Assembly (NCBI GenBank): GCA_020631735.1
Contig: CM036215.1
Location: 14,906,346 to 14,970,345, forward strand
Direction: 5' to 3'
DNA from: Saccharum officinarum
Lineage: Eukaryota; Streptophyta; Magnoliopsida; Poales; Poaceae
Length of the DNA: 64,000 nt
The position numbers and the translations under genes were made by a program. A model generated the notes under the pieces. It did not search any database and was not told where the DNA came from. It saw only the letters and a program-made list of their open reading frames with translations. Position 1 is the first letter of the stretch, and every line of letters starts with the position of its first letter. Positions 48,179 to 59,750 of the stretch are shown here, piece by piece.

Positions 48179-51100
48179 TCACTTTGCATTGAAGAGCATC
48201 CTTAAGACGTTGCGCATCTTTGGCCGAGCATCTGGAGAGAATGCAACACAAGAGAGAGCAATGTTCAGGACCGACAGCATCTGGCTATGAACAGCAATTG
48301 AAGTTCCTGAGACCCTGGTGTCAAGGATCTGCTCCCTTTGGTCAGGCCGGCCTGAAAGACTGAGAGCCCACTTGGCTAACTCAGTGCCATCACTGACCGA
48401 TGGTTTTCCTGTCAGCAGCTCCAGTAAAATGACTCCAAAGCTATAAACATTGCCAGCCATCGTCAACCTCATAGTGTATGCATACTCTGCAATCAAATTT
48501 GACACAATTTTAGTATAAGATCACTTGAGGATTTCAGAAACAAATGAACTAAAGTTCTGACTACTTGTTAAATCCATCCAGAATCAGGAACGATGTTTCT
48601 AATTAGACTTTAGGAAACAAAGACATCATTAGTTGGTACAGGCACAAGCAGGTATGTGGGCTAACTGGAATAGAATTTGAGGGTATGGCCCAACAGGTTC
48701 ACAACAGTCAAACAAATTACTTGATAATTGATTAAAGAGTTCACAATCAACTAGAAACCATTACATCAACAAATATAGCATATTGATATAAATTTTCAGC
48801 AGTTTCAGAATAAGCTTAAAACAATCAGACTAGTATGTCTAACCTGGTGGAATATAACCAACTGTCCCAGCAATGGTTGAAAGGCTCCCTGTGCTCTTAG
48901 AAGGATCAATTATTTTGTAAAGCTCAATATCACCAATCTGAGGCTCATTCACCGACTTCAAGTGGATAGTCCTGGTCGACAGGTCAAGAAGTAGAACCGG
49001 CTGAGTGCACCCATGAAGAAAGGTCAGCCCTTGGGCCACCCCCAAAGCAATGCTATATCGAGAAGGCCAGTCCAGAATATCTGACTTTGCACCATGGAGG
49101 AAGTCAAAGACTGTGCCCTTGTGTACATGCTCATAGAGAAGGTATGCATTGTCCTCTGTTAACACATAAGCTAATGGCACCATGACATTGGAATTGCTCA
49201 GCTTTCCAAGTACCTCAATTTCATGCCCAAACTTTTCTTGGCTCCCAATTTGAAAGATTTTGTCACTCCAGTTAAGCTTCTTCACAGAGTAGGTTGAACC
49301 ATTAGGCATAACAGCCTTATAGTAGGTGCAGAACCGTGTCTTCAGAAAGATATTGCTGTAATTGGAGACCGCTTCCATTGCTTTCATAAAATCAATTGCA
49401 GAGGCGTGTATGCTATTCATGGTTACGAGACGACCACCGGTGATTTGAGCAACACCCTCTTCAGATGGTGATTGTTCGTCTTCAATACGATAAACTTTTT
49501 TGGAGAATGACAATGTAACAATAACAGCAAGCAAACACAATCCAATAAGAGCACCAGCCAGAGCAACAATGATTATTAGAAGAGTGTGCCTTTTTTTCTT
49601 ACTACCAGTGTCCATATTATTGCTATTTGTATATGTAAGTCCAGGATTTCCAGTGATATTGACTGCCGCATTTTTAGGAAGTACCGGAAGAGACCCAGAG
49701 AGTTGGTTATAAGCAAGAACCAACTCTGTCAAGCTATTAAGATTCACAAATGAGGATGGTACCTGACCTGACAAGTTGTTGTATGAAAGATCAAGAATCT
49801 CTAGTTCACTTAAAAAGCCAATATCTGAAGGAATATTCCCGCTGAGAAGGTTGTGGCTAAGATTAAGTGCTGTACTCAAGCTGGCTGGCATTTCAGGGAT
49901 GGAGCCTGTTAGCAGATTGTTCCCCAGGTTCAGCTCGATTAGAATCTTCAGCGACGAGATTGAATTTGGAATCACGCCGTCAATCTTATTGGCTTGCAAA
50001 TTCATGCTGGAAAGATTTTGTAACTTCATAATTCCATCTGGTATAGAACCACTGAATGAGTTGTAACTAAGATTCAATGTATTCAGGTTTGTGAAATTGG
50101 AAAAAGTACTTGGAATAGATCCACTGAAATTGTTCATCTGAAGCTTCAGAACAACCAGATTCTTAAGGTTGCCAATCTCGTTTGGCACTTGACCTTGTAG
50201 CCTATTTGATGCCAGATTCAAAAGGGTCAAGTTCTTGCATCCACCAAGGTTAAGGGGGATATTGCCCTCCAAATGATTGTTGTCCAACTCAAGATAGGCC
50301 AAGTTTGAGGCATTACTAATCGTGCCTGGGATTTCTCCACTGAGCTTGTTTGTACCAAGACGAAGGCGGTAGAGACTTCTAGAAAACTTGGCATCAACGT
50401 ACCCTTCAAGATTGTTGCTTGTGAGATCAATCGTCTCCAAATGCATACCAAAGAAGAGATCCGCAGGGATATTCCCACTGATATTATTGTAACTCAAATC
50501 CAGCATCTTCACATATTTGGTAACACCAGGGGGGATCGAACCGAGCAAATTGTTCTGGTTGGCTGCAAACCTAGTCAGCGTTGTCACATTCGACAGACTC
50601 GCTGGTATTTCCCCAGTCAGTCCATTGCCTGAAAGGAGCAAAGTCTCAAGCTTGGAGAGTGTCGTGAAGTTATCTGGGACAACACCAGTCAGTTTATTCT
50701 GGCTGAGATCCAGCAGAGTGAGATTTTCATATTTAAACAAGGCCGGAGGGATTGAACCACTCAACTGATTACGAGACAATACCAGCTCCGCTAAAGAGCT
50801 GACCATACTGGTAGGAACATCACCATTCAACTTATTGGTACTAGCGTTGAAGCTCCTTAGTTTGGGGAAAGAACCCAAGTCTGCACTCAGATTTCTACTG
50901 GCAAAGGAATTGAAGGACAAATCAAGAACTTCTAGCAGGGGGAAGCCAGATAGATCACTGAGCGAATTAGCCAACTGATTGGTGCTAAGATTAAGTGACT
51001 GCAACCCTTCTTTCATGGAGCAAGAAGAATTGGCGAAGGACTGGGCGGACAAATTTGTGAACGAATTTCGGGAGAGGTCAAGGGACTGCAAGGTGTCAAG

Positions 51101-51439
51101 GCGGCAAAGGGGGCCAAAGATAGAGGAGTCGGATAGGCCATTGTTTGACAAGGCGATGCTAGTGACGACCGAGGAAGAACTGGAATTTCTGCAACTGATT
51201 CCTTTCCAGTTGCATGGATTGTCTGTAGTGTTCCACTTGGTGTTGGCGGATTCAGAGTTCACCAGACTCGCAATAGCCCGCATGATGTCTGCTTGTGTTG
51301 TGTTTATTGGAAGGCGTTGTGCGTCGGCGGCCGGTGGCACATCAAGAAAGGAGAAGAAGAACAAGAACGGCAAAAGCAGCCGTAGGAGGAAGAAGCCATG
51401 GCTGGCACAGGGACCATACCTCCTCTCCACCATGGTCAT
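48179..51439 (-). CDS. LRR receptor-like kinase with degenerate kinase domain
   Basis: Two exons: 48844-51439 and 48179-48486 (donor GTTAGA, acceptor TTGCAG; a split GAG codon restores PPEYAY), 967 residues. Order: signal peptide (to about 40), LRR N-terminal cap with NPCNWKGISC, about 20 leucine-rich repeats, a transmembrane helix (about 617-640, LLIIIVALAGALIGLCLLAV), and an intracellular kinase-like domain. The ATP-site lysine is kept (YSVKKLNW), but HRD reads LLD, the catalytic-loop Asn is Thr (DLSTRTI) and DFG reads DIE (IGDIELYKI), so catalysis is unlikely. The architecture resembles the atypical Arabidopsis receptor At2g41820 (PXC3), which also lacks a normal DFG. Such receptors usually work as co-receptors or scaffolds. 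The ligand is unknown. The start is the first Met before the signal peptide; Met 3 is equally possible. Confidence 0.92.
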
Positions 51440-51635
51440 CCCCCCAGTTCTTGGCCTCCCGCTCGATTAACCGCCTCGTCTCTTTCCCTCCTCCTCAATC
51501 CCAGCCGACCTCCACCAGCTCGAGTAGCAAGGGAAGGAAGCCTCTCTAGGATTTTGAGTGCTGCGTGTGCTCGCCCATGGCTTCCTCCATGGGTTTTGTT
51601 GAGAATGAGAAGTGTGCTTCAGAGAGGGAGACCCA

Positions 51636-51897
51636 GCCCTTTAGTTCCCCAATTCTCCCCAAATTACACTGTGCAAAAAGAAGATTCACCGTCACATCAA
51701 AATGTCGGTAAATGCATGAAGTATTAAATGTTGATAAAATTAAAAACCAATTGCATAGTTTTGTTATACTTTGCGAGACGAACATTTTAAGCCTAGTTAG
51801 TTAAAATTTGGATAATTTTTACCAAATACAAACGAAATGTTACAGGAATTCTGGTACAGTATTTTTCTTTCCAATTCTCTCATCTAAACGAGGCCCC
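51636..51897. mobile_element. MITE P upstream of the receptor kinase
   Basis: Ends GCCCTTTAGTTCCCC and ATCTAAACGAGGCCCC; core words GTCACATCAAAATGTCGG and GCGAGACGAACATTTTAAGCC. It lies about 200 bases upstream of the receptor ATG, thus possibly within its promoter or leader. Confidence 0.75.
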
Positions 51898-52129
51898 ACC
51901 CAAGTCTGCTCACGATTTTGTTGAGGTGTCTCTAGTGGTGCCCCTTCTCTTGGGTTTGCGTTGGGTCCAGCGTTGACTGACCGATGACGTACAACACCGC
52001 CTACTGCTGTGTGACTTGTGAGAGCGAGTGAGCGACCAAAACGGTATTGGGAGCGGAAAGCCTGAAAAACCTCGAGCAAGGCTGGACCGTGGGGCCCGCA
52101 AGGAATAGAATTTGAGGACAACTTGGCAG

Positions 52130-52402
52130 GGCCTGGTTTAGATGTCAAATTTTTTCCTAAGTTTCACTATAAAAAAGAAGATTTCTTATTACATCAAAAT
52201 GTCGGCATATGCATAGAGTACTAAATGTAGATGAAATCAAAAACTAATTGCATAGTTTAGTTGTACTTTGCAAGACGAATCTTTTGAGCCTAATTAGTTA
52301 ATGTTTAGACAAAAATTCACAAATACAAACGAAATGCTACAGTGCGGAATCTTGCACCGTGCAGATTTTGGACATCCAAAATCGGGCCAACTAAACACGG
52401 CC
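52130..52402. mobile_element. MITE Q
   Basis: Ends GGCCTGGTTTAGATGTC and CCAACTAAACACGGCC. Same subfamily as MITE P (ACATCAAAATGTCGG, TTGTACTTTGC). Confidence 0.8.
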
Positions 52403-53090
52403 AGGTCTTGCAAAATGGTCCAGCATTTTCTGCTCTCGTGTTTTGCAGGCAAAAGCTGTCTTCGTCTTTGAGTTTTGTGTGGTTTGTCTTTGCTAATTGA
52501 GTCTGTCTACCCCACATCTGGGTGTTTTTCCCCAAACCAACACCCGATTTTTTTTGCAGGCACTGTTCATCTTCTAGCTCCAGCCACATGGCACTGTTTA
52601 TCTTCTACCTCTAGCCGACTGTTGCAGCCCACCGCCCTTGGTACTGTTTATCTTCTTTCTTGGCACAAATCACAGATCACAAATTACAAATCACAAATAA
52701 CAAGAAATGATTTTTTCTATGAAAGGACAGGAACAAAACTTGGGGGAGAGGCTCGCCGAAACTGCCACCGCCGCCGTCTCCGGTCGGCACGAGATCCACG
52801 GGAACCTGTCACTGCCGCCGCCGCCGGAGGAGAGGGAGGAAGGAGCCGCAGGCAAGGGGGTCGCCGAATCAGATGGCTCCACCGCGTCCCCGCCGCGGAT
52901 CCGACGAACAGAAAATCGGGGGTGTCGATCTAATAAAAAACACATGGGTGTAATATAGCATTTTTGTTGCTAATTAGTATGAGTGAATAATGTTTAAGGT
53001 TGTGCAGCACTCTATAGGGAGCACAAAGATTTAGCAAGAGTTTATGCTAAAAAAAGATTTAGCAAGAGTTTTGTCAAAGCTATTTTGTTA
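52403..53090. other. Intergenic with a GC-rich patch
   Basis: 52740-52920 is GC-rich and has an 83-codon plus-strand frame (52707-52958) with a Pro/Glu-rich middle. There is no domain or homology I recognise and I do not support it as a gene. The rest has nothing. Confidence 0.4.
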
Positions 53091-53327
53091 TTCCCTTCGT
53101 TCATAGAAGAATGTAATTCTCGTTTTTTCAAGAAATCAATCAGTATAAACTTTGACTAAAGTTATATAAAAAAGTATTAACATTCATGATACAAACTAAC
53201 TACCATTTTCGTAGTAAACTTTACTAAAGACATAAATGTTAGTACTATTTATTATAAATTTAGTCAAACTTAAACTAGTTTGACCAGCACAAACTTCATA
53301 TTTACATTCTTATGTGGATGTAGGGAG
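53091..53327. mobile_element. Stowaway-type MITE (237 bp)
   Basis: Ends TTCCCTTCGTTC and TAGGGAG form a degenerate version of the CTCCCTCCGT terminus. TA is duplicated at 53089-53090 and 53328-53329. Contains AACTTTGACTAAAGTT and inverse AAACTAGTTTGACC words. Tc1/mariner-related. Confidence 0.75.
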
Positions 53328-54276
53328 TATTTTCTTAGAGTACCTTCCAAGTTCTAGAAAAAAAACGTTCACACTTAATTGCTAATGAAAACATAGCATA
53401 CTTTAAATTCTCACTAAAAAGATTGAGTAACTTTATAACTCCGCTAATAATGTAGCAACTGTAACGTTCCACTAAAGAATTAGCAGTTTTGAACTATGGC
53501 TAAATATAGAGCATCTTTAGCGTTCTACTAGTAACTAAGCAGCTATAAAATAAAGTAGCTTTAAAGCTTTGCAACAGGCTAAGCAGTTTTGAAGTTTCAC
53601 TAGAGATAGAACGGTTCATAAAAAGAGGAGCAAACTTTCACACTAAACAAAAAAAAAAGACTAGCACATGGAGAAGGTCATGGAATGGAGGTTGTTCTGA
53701 GTGAAATGGGAATACAGATGACAGTTTTTAGAAAATGGTTATTCATCCATTCATCCTAGCCCCTCAATGTTTAAGTGAGATTCCTATGCCACATTGTACA
53801 CAAACCAAGGACAACTTTATTCAATCATACATAGCATAATTGATGACTAAATCATAAAATGTATAGCCATCCCCATGAAAAGCTTTGTGATGGGTAATAA
53901 GAGTTTGTAGCCTAATGGTTACAAGTGCTCGGTGGTGGACCCAAAGATTTTCTAGAGCTTGGACGAACATAATAACTAATATCAAGTTTACACAAACATA
54001 CCAACTTACTAATATAAGCAAAGCCGATAACATAGGTAATTTTGGAAATAAAATTAACGTTAAATACGCATGTGAATGAGCTTACATTAAGAATTAGTGT
54101 TCTAACACTAGAAAAGTGCCCAAACGTTTTATGGAATTTGGACGGAACTATAATGCAGTCGATCTTGTGAAATTGTGGTCTAGCCTAAAGGCTGATCCAT
54201 GTCACAACGTGCAGCTTTTTCTTTGCTTGTTTGTTGCCTGATCTTTATTGTTGTCTACGCTGCACTACTCTTACTC
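53328..54276. other. AT-rich intergenic region
   Basis: No gene. A tRNA-like phrase (GTAGCCTAATGGTTACAAG near 53911) has an A-box look but no B box follows, so no SINE or tRNA is called. Confidence 0.45.
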
Positions 54277-54551
54277 TAGCGATGAAAACGGATCGGATAC
54301 GGACGGATATCACTGATATCGTATTTGTTTTCATATTTATGTCCGGATTCGGATTCGAATACGGATAGTATAAAAATGTCGGATAGAATACGATTGAATA
54401 TCGACATCATAAATATGTGATTTAAATATTCGGATACGAATACGGTATCGGATGTTAAATATCCGGACTCGGATACGGACGGATTAAAACCCCTCTAAAC
54501 GAATTCGGTCTCGAATACGGTCGGAAAATATCCGTACCGTTTTCATCCCTA
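54277..54551. mobile_element. hAT-type MITE, copy 1 (275 bp)
   Basis: Ends TAGCGATGAAAACGG and CCGTTTTCATCCCTA; perfect 8-bp duplication TCTTACTC at 54269-54276 and 54552-54559. Interior rich in GGATACGGA and TCGGATA words. Inverted relative to the copy at 56497. Confidence 0.93.
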
Positions 54552-54568
54552 TCTTACTCACGAAGGAG

Positions 54569-54630
54569 CCTGGGTGGGCGCCCAAGGTCGCCGGGCCCTG
54601 GGTGGGCGCCCAAGGTCGCCGGGCCCTGGG
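54569..54630. repeat. 28-bp tandem duplication
   Basis: Two perfect copies of a unit beginning CCTGGGTGGGCGCCCAAGG, at 54569-54596 and 54597-54624, followed by a partial third. Confidence 0.9.
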
Positions 54631-54981
54631 TCCGCCCCTGCAAGTGCTTTAGTAGCATCCATGACTTTTGGATTTGTTTCCAGTGAGAGCGAATTTAGTT
54701 TGGTCGAGTTTTTAAAAAAAGTTTTGTGATGTTCTAAACTTATGATAGAAAAATAGTTTTATTAAAGCAACATAGCGAATGAGAAGAACATTTTGGAATT
54801 CTGAAATTCTCCCAGGTTTAATGTGGAAATTGATTTTTTTTTTTGTGTGCTACTGCAAATCGACCTTGGGTTTCCATTTGCCGTCTCCAGGTGCCGGGTC
54901 AAAGAGGTTGGTGCTCTTGGCTCAGCCACACAAGGATCCTCTTAATTCTGAAAACGACTTTCCAGTTGTCCTTGCTAGTAA

Positions 54982-55200
54982 GAGTCGGTTTGGTTCGCCC
55001 TGTTAAACTTTAACAGGTGTTGATCATAGGATTGATTATAGGGTGTTCGGATACTAATAATATATTAATTAGGCTTAATAGATTCGTCTCGTAAATTAAT
55101 CTCAATCGGTGCAATTAGTTTCGTAATTAGTCTATGTTTACACTCTATGTATATGTTTAAATATTTGATGTGATAGGTGTTAAAAAAACCAAACACCCCC
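54982..55200. mobile_element. MITE R (GTTTAACTCC-type relative)
   Basis: Ends GAGTCGGTTTGGTTCG and CCAAACACCCCC; TAA duplicated at 54979-54981 and 55201-55203. Confidence 0.82.
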
Positions 55201-55390
55201 TAAAACTGGTGATCACTGGTTCCAGGTAGAAAACGTGAACCAGATTTGCTGACACAAATGCAGGAATTGAAAGGCGAGTCAAAGTAAACCGTGGACCAAC
55301 GCAGGAAAAGGGTGACGCACTGACGCGTTAGAAATGCCGAATGAGCTTGACCGAGAGACCTACATTTGGAGTAGGGTCTGGTTCACTTTG

Positions 55391-55638
55391 GGCCGGTTTA
55401 GTTGATTTTTTTTTTTTTTGTAAAACGACACTGTAGCATGTTTCGTTGTTATTTGGTAACTAGTGTCCAATCATGGTCTAATTATGTTTAAAAGATTCGT
55501 CTCGTCTATTTCGTCTAAACTGTGTAATTAGTTTTATTTTTTATCTATATTTAATGCTTCATGCATGTGTCCAAAGATTCAATGTGACGGGGAATCTGAA
55601 AAATTTTGCAAAATTTTCTAGAAACTAAACAGAACCTT
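55391..55638. mobile_element. MITE S (Tourist-like)
   Basis: Ends GGCCGGTTTAGTTG and GAAACTAAACAGAACC; core words in inverse sense to MITEs D and F. Target duplication not clear. Confidence 0.75.
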
Positions 55639-55640
55639 TG

Positions 55641-55869
55641 TAAATTTTTTCAACCCGATGAATAGTACCACTTTCGTCTTATTTAGCAAATAGTATTGTC
55701 CAATCGTGGACCAACTAGGCTCAAAAGATTCATCTCGTGATTTTCAACTAAACTGTGTAATTAGTTATTTTTTATCTACATTTAATACTCTATGCAAGCG
55801 GCTAAAAATTGATGTGATGAAGAAAGAGTGAAAAAATTCTAACTTTTGAAGTGCATCTAAACAAGGCGT
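55641..55869. mobile_element. MITE T, left end missing
   Basis: Right end ATCTAAACAAGGCG and core match the subfamily at 57449 and 58830 in inverse sense, but the left terminal repeat is absent where it abuts MITE S. Confidence 0.65.
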
Positions 55870-56496
55870 AGCTTAGGCTTTGGCTTGCCCGAAAATATTC
55901 TGCTACGTGGAAATAACAGGGGCATTACTGTCAAACTTAGCACTGGTCAATAATCACACATATAAGGGCATGTACAATCCACGGATAGCATGTTAAGTTT
56001 TTGAAATCCACGTACAGATAATTAAATTGACAGGTCGCACAATTGGTTGTCTATTTAACTGTCAACAAGTTGATTAATGCTTGCATATAGTCACGATCAA
56101 CTATGAATATGATCCCTGTACAACGTGTGTTGATAGTTGATACAAAACAAATGGAGCAAAATTAAGTTAAATATGATTATAATATTTTAGATTAGTAATC
56201 TGGCAACATGATCAAACATAAATATTATAAACAAACCATCAATATAAATAGTATATTAATATATTTATATAAAGGGTCACACTGATACGAGTAACAAACA
56301 ATTTTCTATAAAAATATACTAAAGGTTACACAAAACAAAATATATAACCAATATTCAAGATGTAACATATGTTTTTATCACTTCTAGAATACAGTCTGAT
56401 CAGAAGGAACCTAAATAAATTTGAATCATGATTTTTGGATTTGATTTCAATTTTAAATGGATTTTGTAAGCTTGAGCTGATTTGCACATTCTTTAG
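55870..56496. other. AT-rich intergenic region
   Basis: Nothing recognised. Confidence 0.5.
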
Positions 56497-56772
56497 TAGG
56501 GATGAAAACGGTACGGATATTTTCCGACCGTATTCGAGACCGAATCTGTTTAGAGGGGTTCAGATTTGTCCGTATCCGAGTCCGGATATTCAACATCCGA
56601 TACCGTATCCGTATCCGAATATTTAAATCGTATATTTATGATGTCGACATCCAATTGTATCCTATCCGGCATGGCTGACACTATCCGTATTCGAATCCAA
56701 ATCCGACCAGAAATATGAAAACAAATATGATATCAGTGATATCCGTCCATATCCGATCTGTTTTCATCCCTG
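56497..56772. mobile_element. hAT-type MITE, copy 2 (276 bp)
   Basis: Ends TAGGGATGAAAACGG and CTGTTTTCATCCCTG; perfect 8-bp duplication TTCTTTAG at 56489-56496 and 56773-56780. Reverse-complement relative of copy 1 across its whole length. Confidence 0.93.
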
Positions 56773-56803
56773 TTCTTTAGACAAGGGAAGAAGTCAAGAA
56801 GCT

Positions 56804-57446
56804 AAGGGCATCCTTAGACCAGCCGCAGTGGGTACTCTAAACGATACTCTAAAGCTTTAGAGTATGAATATAGAGTAAAAACTGCTGCACTGGGTACTCT
56901 AAAACGATACTCTATCATTTCTCTCACTCTATATTTAGAGTGGTACAATGCTTACTTTACAGTGGGCAGTGGCGGGCCCCACTAGCTAAACAAAGAAAAA
57001 ATGCTATAACTCACAAATCAAAAATCCAAATTAAATTTCGATTGCACCATTAAATTTGTCTCAATAAATCCTTCAAAACTAAATCACACATGGATATATT
57101 TAGATAAAGTGACAAGTAGGTCTCACAGTGGATAGAGTGGATAGATAATGATATAAAGGATGGATGAGTGCGGAAGAATTGAGTATAGAGGAGATAATTT
57201 TGCTGACTAAGACGTATAGAGGATGAATATAGAGGTATATAAGTGCAGATAGGCTCAGTGAGCATGACCAAATCGCCAGCTCTGTAGAGATAAAAAATGA
57301 AAAAGCTGCCAGCCACGTTGGGAAGTGGGGTCGTGCAGCAGGGACGGTAGATTTTTTTTTTTGAGAACCGAGCGAGGTAGGCGAGGAGGGAAGCGCTAGT
57401 GAGCAATTTTTCTGCATGTTCTCTTCCCAAGACGTAGGCAAATAGC
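56804..57446. other. MITE-like repeat then intergenic DNA
   Basis: 56804-56990 contains repeated CTGGGTACTCTAAA(A)CGATACTCTA words typical of another short grass repeat; ends were not resolved. 57050-57440 has minus-strand open frames without support. Confidence 0.4.
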
Positions 57447-57448
57447 TA

Positions 57449-57687
57449 GGCCGTGTTTAGATGCACTCTAAAAGTTAAAATTTTTTCACTCTCTCTATCA
57501 CATCAATCTTTGGATCCATGCATAAAATAGTAAATGTAGGTAAAAAAATAACTAATTACACAGTTTAGTTGAAAATCATGAGATGAATTTTTTGAGCCTA
57601 GTTGGTCCATGATTGGACAATAATTGCCAAATAAGACGAAAGTAGTACTATTTATCAGGTTGAAATTTTTTCACAATCTAAACCTAG
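57449..57687. mobile_element. MITE U (Tourist-like)
   Basis: Starts GGCCGTGTTTAGATGCACTC and ends ATCTAAACCTAG. CTA at 57446-57448 and 57688-57690. Subfamily with AAAGTTAAAATTTTTTCACTC. Confidence 0.85.
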
Positions 57688-57711
57688 CTAGGAAGTTGTT
57701 CCTGGGACGCT

Positions 57712-58210
57712 CTAAGAGCATCTCCAGCAATACTACCTAAAACACACTCCTACTTCTCTATATAGGAAGCCATCTATTTTGAGACTATTTATATTTTACT
57801 TTCAACTCCAGCAATACTACCTAAACCATACTACTCAAATTCGTTTTAGTAGTCAATGACACGTAGGGCTCTTTTGTCATCTCTCTCATCCAGATTTTGC
57901 ATGGTGAAGAGTAGGGGGCCAACAGAAATAGAGAGTGGAGGGAAAAAAAAGTAGGAGACCAATAAATGTGGGGGGTCTTGTAGAGGGTCTGTTGAAGTTG
58001 ATTTTTTTTTGTCTTCACTACTTAAATCTGAAGTAGGAATCAAGTAAGGAGTCTTGTTGAAGATGCTCTAAGAGCAAGGATAGTAACCCAGCCGACAGCC
58101 GGCTGAATATAATGTCAGGTGTGTTAAAGTCTTCACTAGTATAATGGCTTGGCTTTATCGGTGTGGTTGGGTGCATGTGCATGACATGCAGAGAGCAGGC
58201 GCACAACGAA
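57712..58210. other. Short-repeat-rich intergenic stretch
   Basis: GAGCATCTCCAGCAATACTACCTAAA occurs near 57717 and again, shortened, near 57806. An inverse AAGATGCTCTAAGAGCA lies near 58060-58076. This looks like a further MITE about 350 bp long, borders uncertain. Confidence 0.4.
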
Positions 58211-58213
58211 TAA

Positions 58214-58457
58214 GGGTGTGTTCACTTCGCGAAAAGTAGCTGAAAAGTTACTATAGCATCTTTCGTTGTTATTTGGCAAAATTTATCCAATTATGGACTA
58301 ACTAGGCTCAAAAGATTCGTCCCGACATTTACAGACAAACTATGCAATTAGTTATCTTTTTTACCTATATTTAATGCTCCATGCATGCGTCGAAAGATTT
58401 GATGTGATGGGTGGAAGAGGAAATATTTTGGGTTGGGAGGGGGAAGTGAACAAGGCC
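58214..58457. mobile_element. MITE V
   Basis: Ends GGGTGTGTTCACTTCGCG and GAAGTGAACAAGGCC; TAA at 58211-58213 and 58458-58460. Near-identical to MITE L. Confidence 0.9.
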
Positions 58458-58460
58458 TAA

Positions 58461-58692
58461 GACTGTGTTCAGATCCGAAATATTTGGGGGAAATATTCCT
58501 GTATCATTTTCGTTGTTATTTGACAAAATTTATTCAACCATGAATTAATTAGGCTTAAAAGATTCATCTCGACCTTTACAGATAAACTGTACACTTAGTT
58601 ATTTTTTTACCTACATTTAATGCTCCATGCATACGTTCAAAGATTCGATGTGACGGATGGTAGTGGAAATATTTTGGGAAGTGAACGGAGCC
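58461..58692. mobile_element. MITE W, abutting MITE V
   Basis: Ends GACTGTGTTCAGATCC and GTGAACGGAGCC; TAA at 58458-58460 (shared with MITE V) and 58693-58695. Confidence 0.88.
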
Positions 58693-58829
58693 TAAGATTC
58701 CTCGGTACAAAGCAAAACGCCAGTTTTTCGGTGACAATCGGCTGGGAGCAGGCGTTTTAATCTCGTGGGACGTGTTCAGCCGGGCGGTAAGCGAAGTGCC
58801 GGCTTGCGTCTCTCTTTCATTCTCTACCA

Positions 58830-59070
58830 GGTCTTGTTTAGATGCACTCCAAAAGTTAAAATTTTTTCACTCTCTCCAACACATTAATCTTTGGACTCAT
58901 GCATGAAGTAGTAAATGTAGGTAAAAAAATAACTAATTATACAGTTTAGTTGAAAAATCACGAGATGAATCTTTTGAGCCTAGTTGGTCCATGATTAGAC
59001 AATATTTGCCAAATAAGACGAAATTGATACTATTCATCGGTTTGAAATTTTTTCACATCTAAACGTGGCC
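58830..59070. mobile_element. MITE X
   Basis: Starts GGTCTTGTTTAGATGCACTCC and ends ATCTAAACGTGGCC. Same subfamily as MITE U. Target duplication not clear. Confidence 0.8.
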
Positions 59071-59139
59071 TCAGCAAGGATTTTTCTTACGTGTACTGGT
59101 ACACAGCCAGCTTCGGTGGCTTTATTATACCTGCTCTAA

Positions 59140-59381
59140 GAGCCTGTTTAGTTGTCAATTTTACCCAAAAAAGTTTGCACAGTAACTGTCACATCGAATC
59201 TTTGGACGCATGCATGGAGCATTAAATGTAGATAAAAAATAACTAATTGCACAGTTTGTCTGTAAATGTCGAGACGAATCTTTTGAGCCTAGTTAGTCTA
59301 TGATTGGATAAATTTTGTCAAATAACAACGAAAAGTGCTACAGAAACTTTACCCAAACTTTTTCACCATCTAAACAGGCCC
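59140..59381. mobile_element. MITE Y
   Basis: Ends GAGCCTGTTTAGTTG and ATCTAAACAGGCCC; TAA at 59137-59139 and 59382-59384. Confidence 0.88.
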
Positions 59382-59510
59382 TAATAAGGTTTTTGCAGTC
59401 CCAACGTGCGCACTGAGATCGATGCAGGTCGATTTCTCGGAGCACGGGCCAGAGCATCGACGACCGTCTGTTGCGCTTTTTGCAAATGTGTTCTACTATA
59501 CTGACGACTA

Positions 59511-59750
59511 GTGTTTAGATCCCTTTGAACTTCCAAAAATTTTACAAGATTTCTCGTCACATCGAATCTTTAGACATATGTATAGAGCATTAAATGTAGG
59601 TAAAAAAATAACTAATTGCACAGTTTGTCTGTAAATGTCGAGACAAATCTTTTGAGCCTTGTTAGTCCATGATTGGATAAATTTTACCAAATAACAACGA
59701 AAAGTGCTACATGAATTTTACACCAACTTTTACACCATCTAAACACTACC
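59511..59750. mobile_element. MITE Z
   Basis: Ends GTGTTTAGATCC and ATCTAAACACTAC; CTA at 59508-59510 and 59751-59753. Confidence 0.85.

Noticed and set aside
52707..52958. 83-codon open frame as a gene
   Set aside because: No homology recognised, composition-driven, no splice or promoter support.
53905..53945. SINE or tRNA head near an A-box-like phrase
   Set aside because: No B box at the right distance and no target duplication.
57050..57441. Overlapping minus-strand open frames of 113 and 126 codons
   Set aside because: No motif, and neighbouring sequence is repeat-derived.
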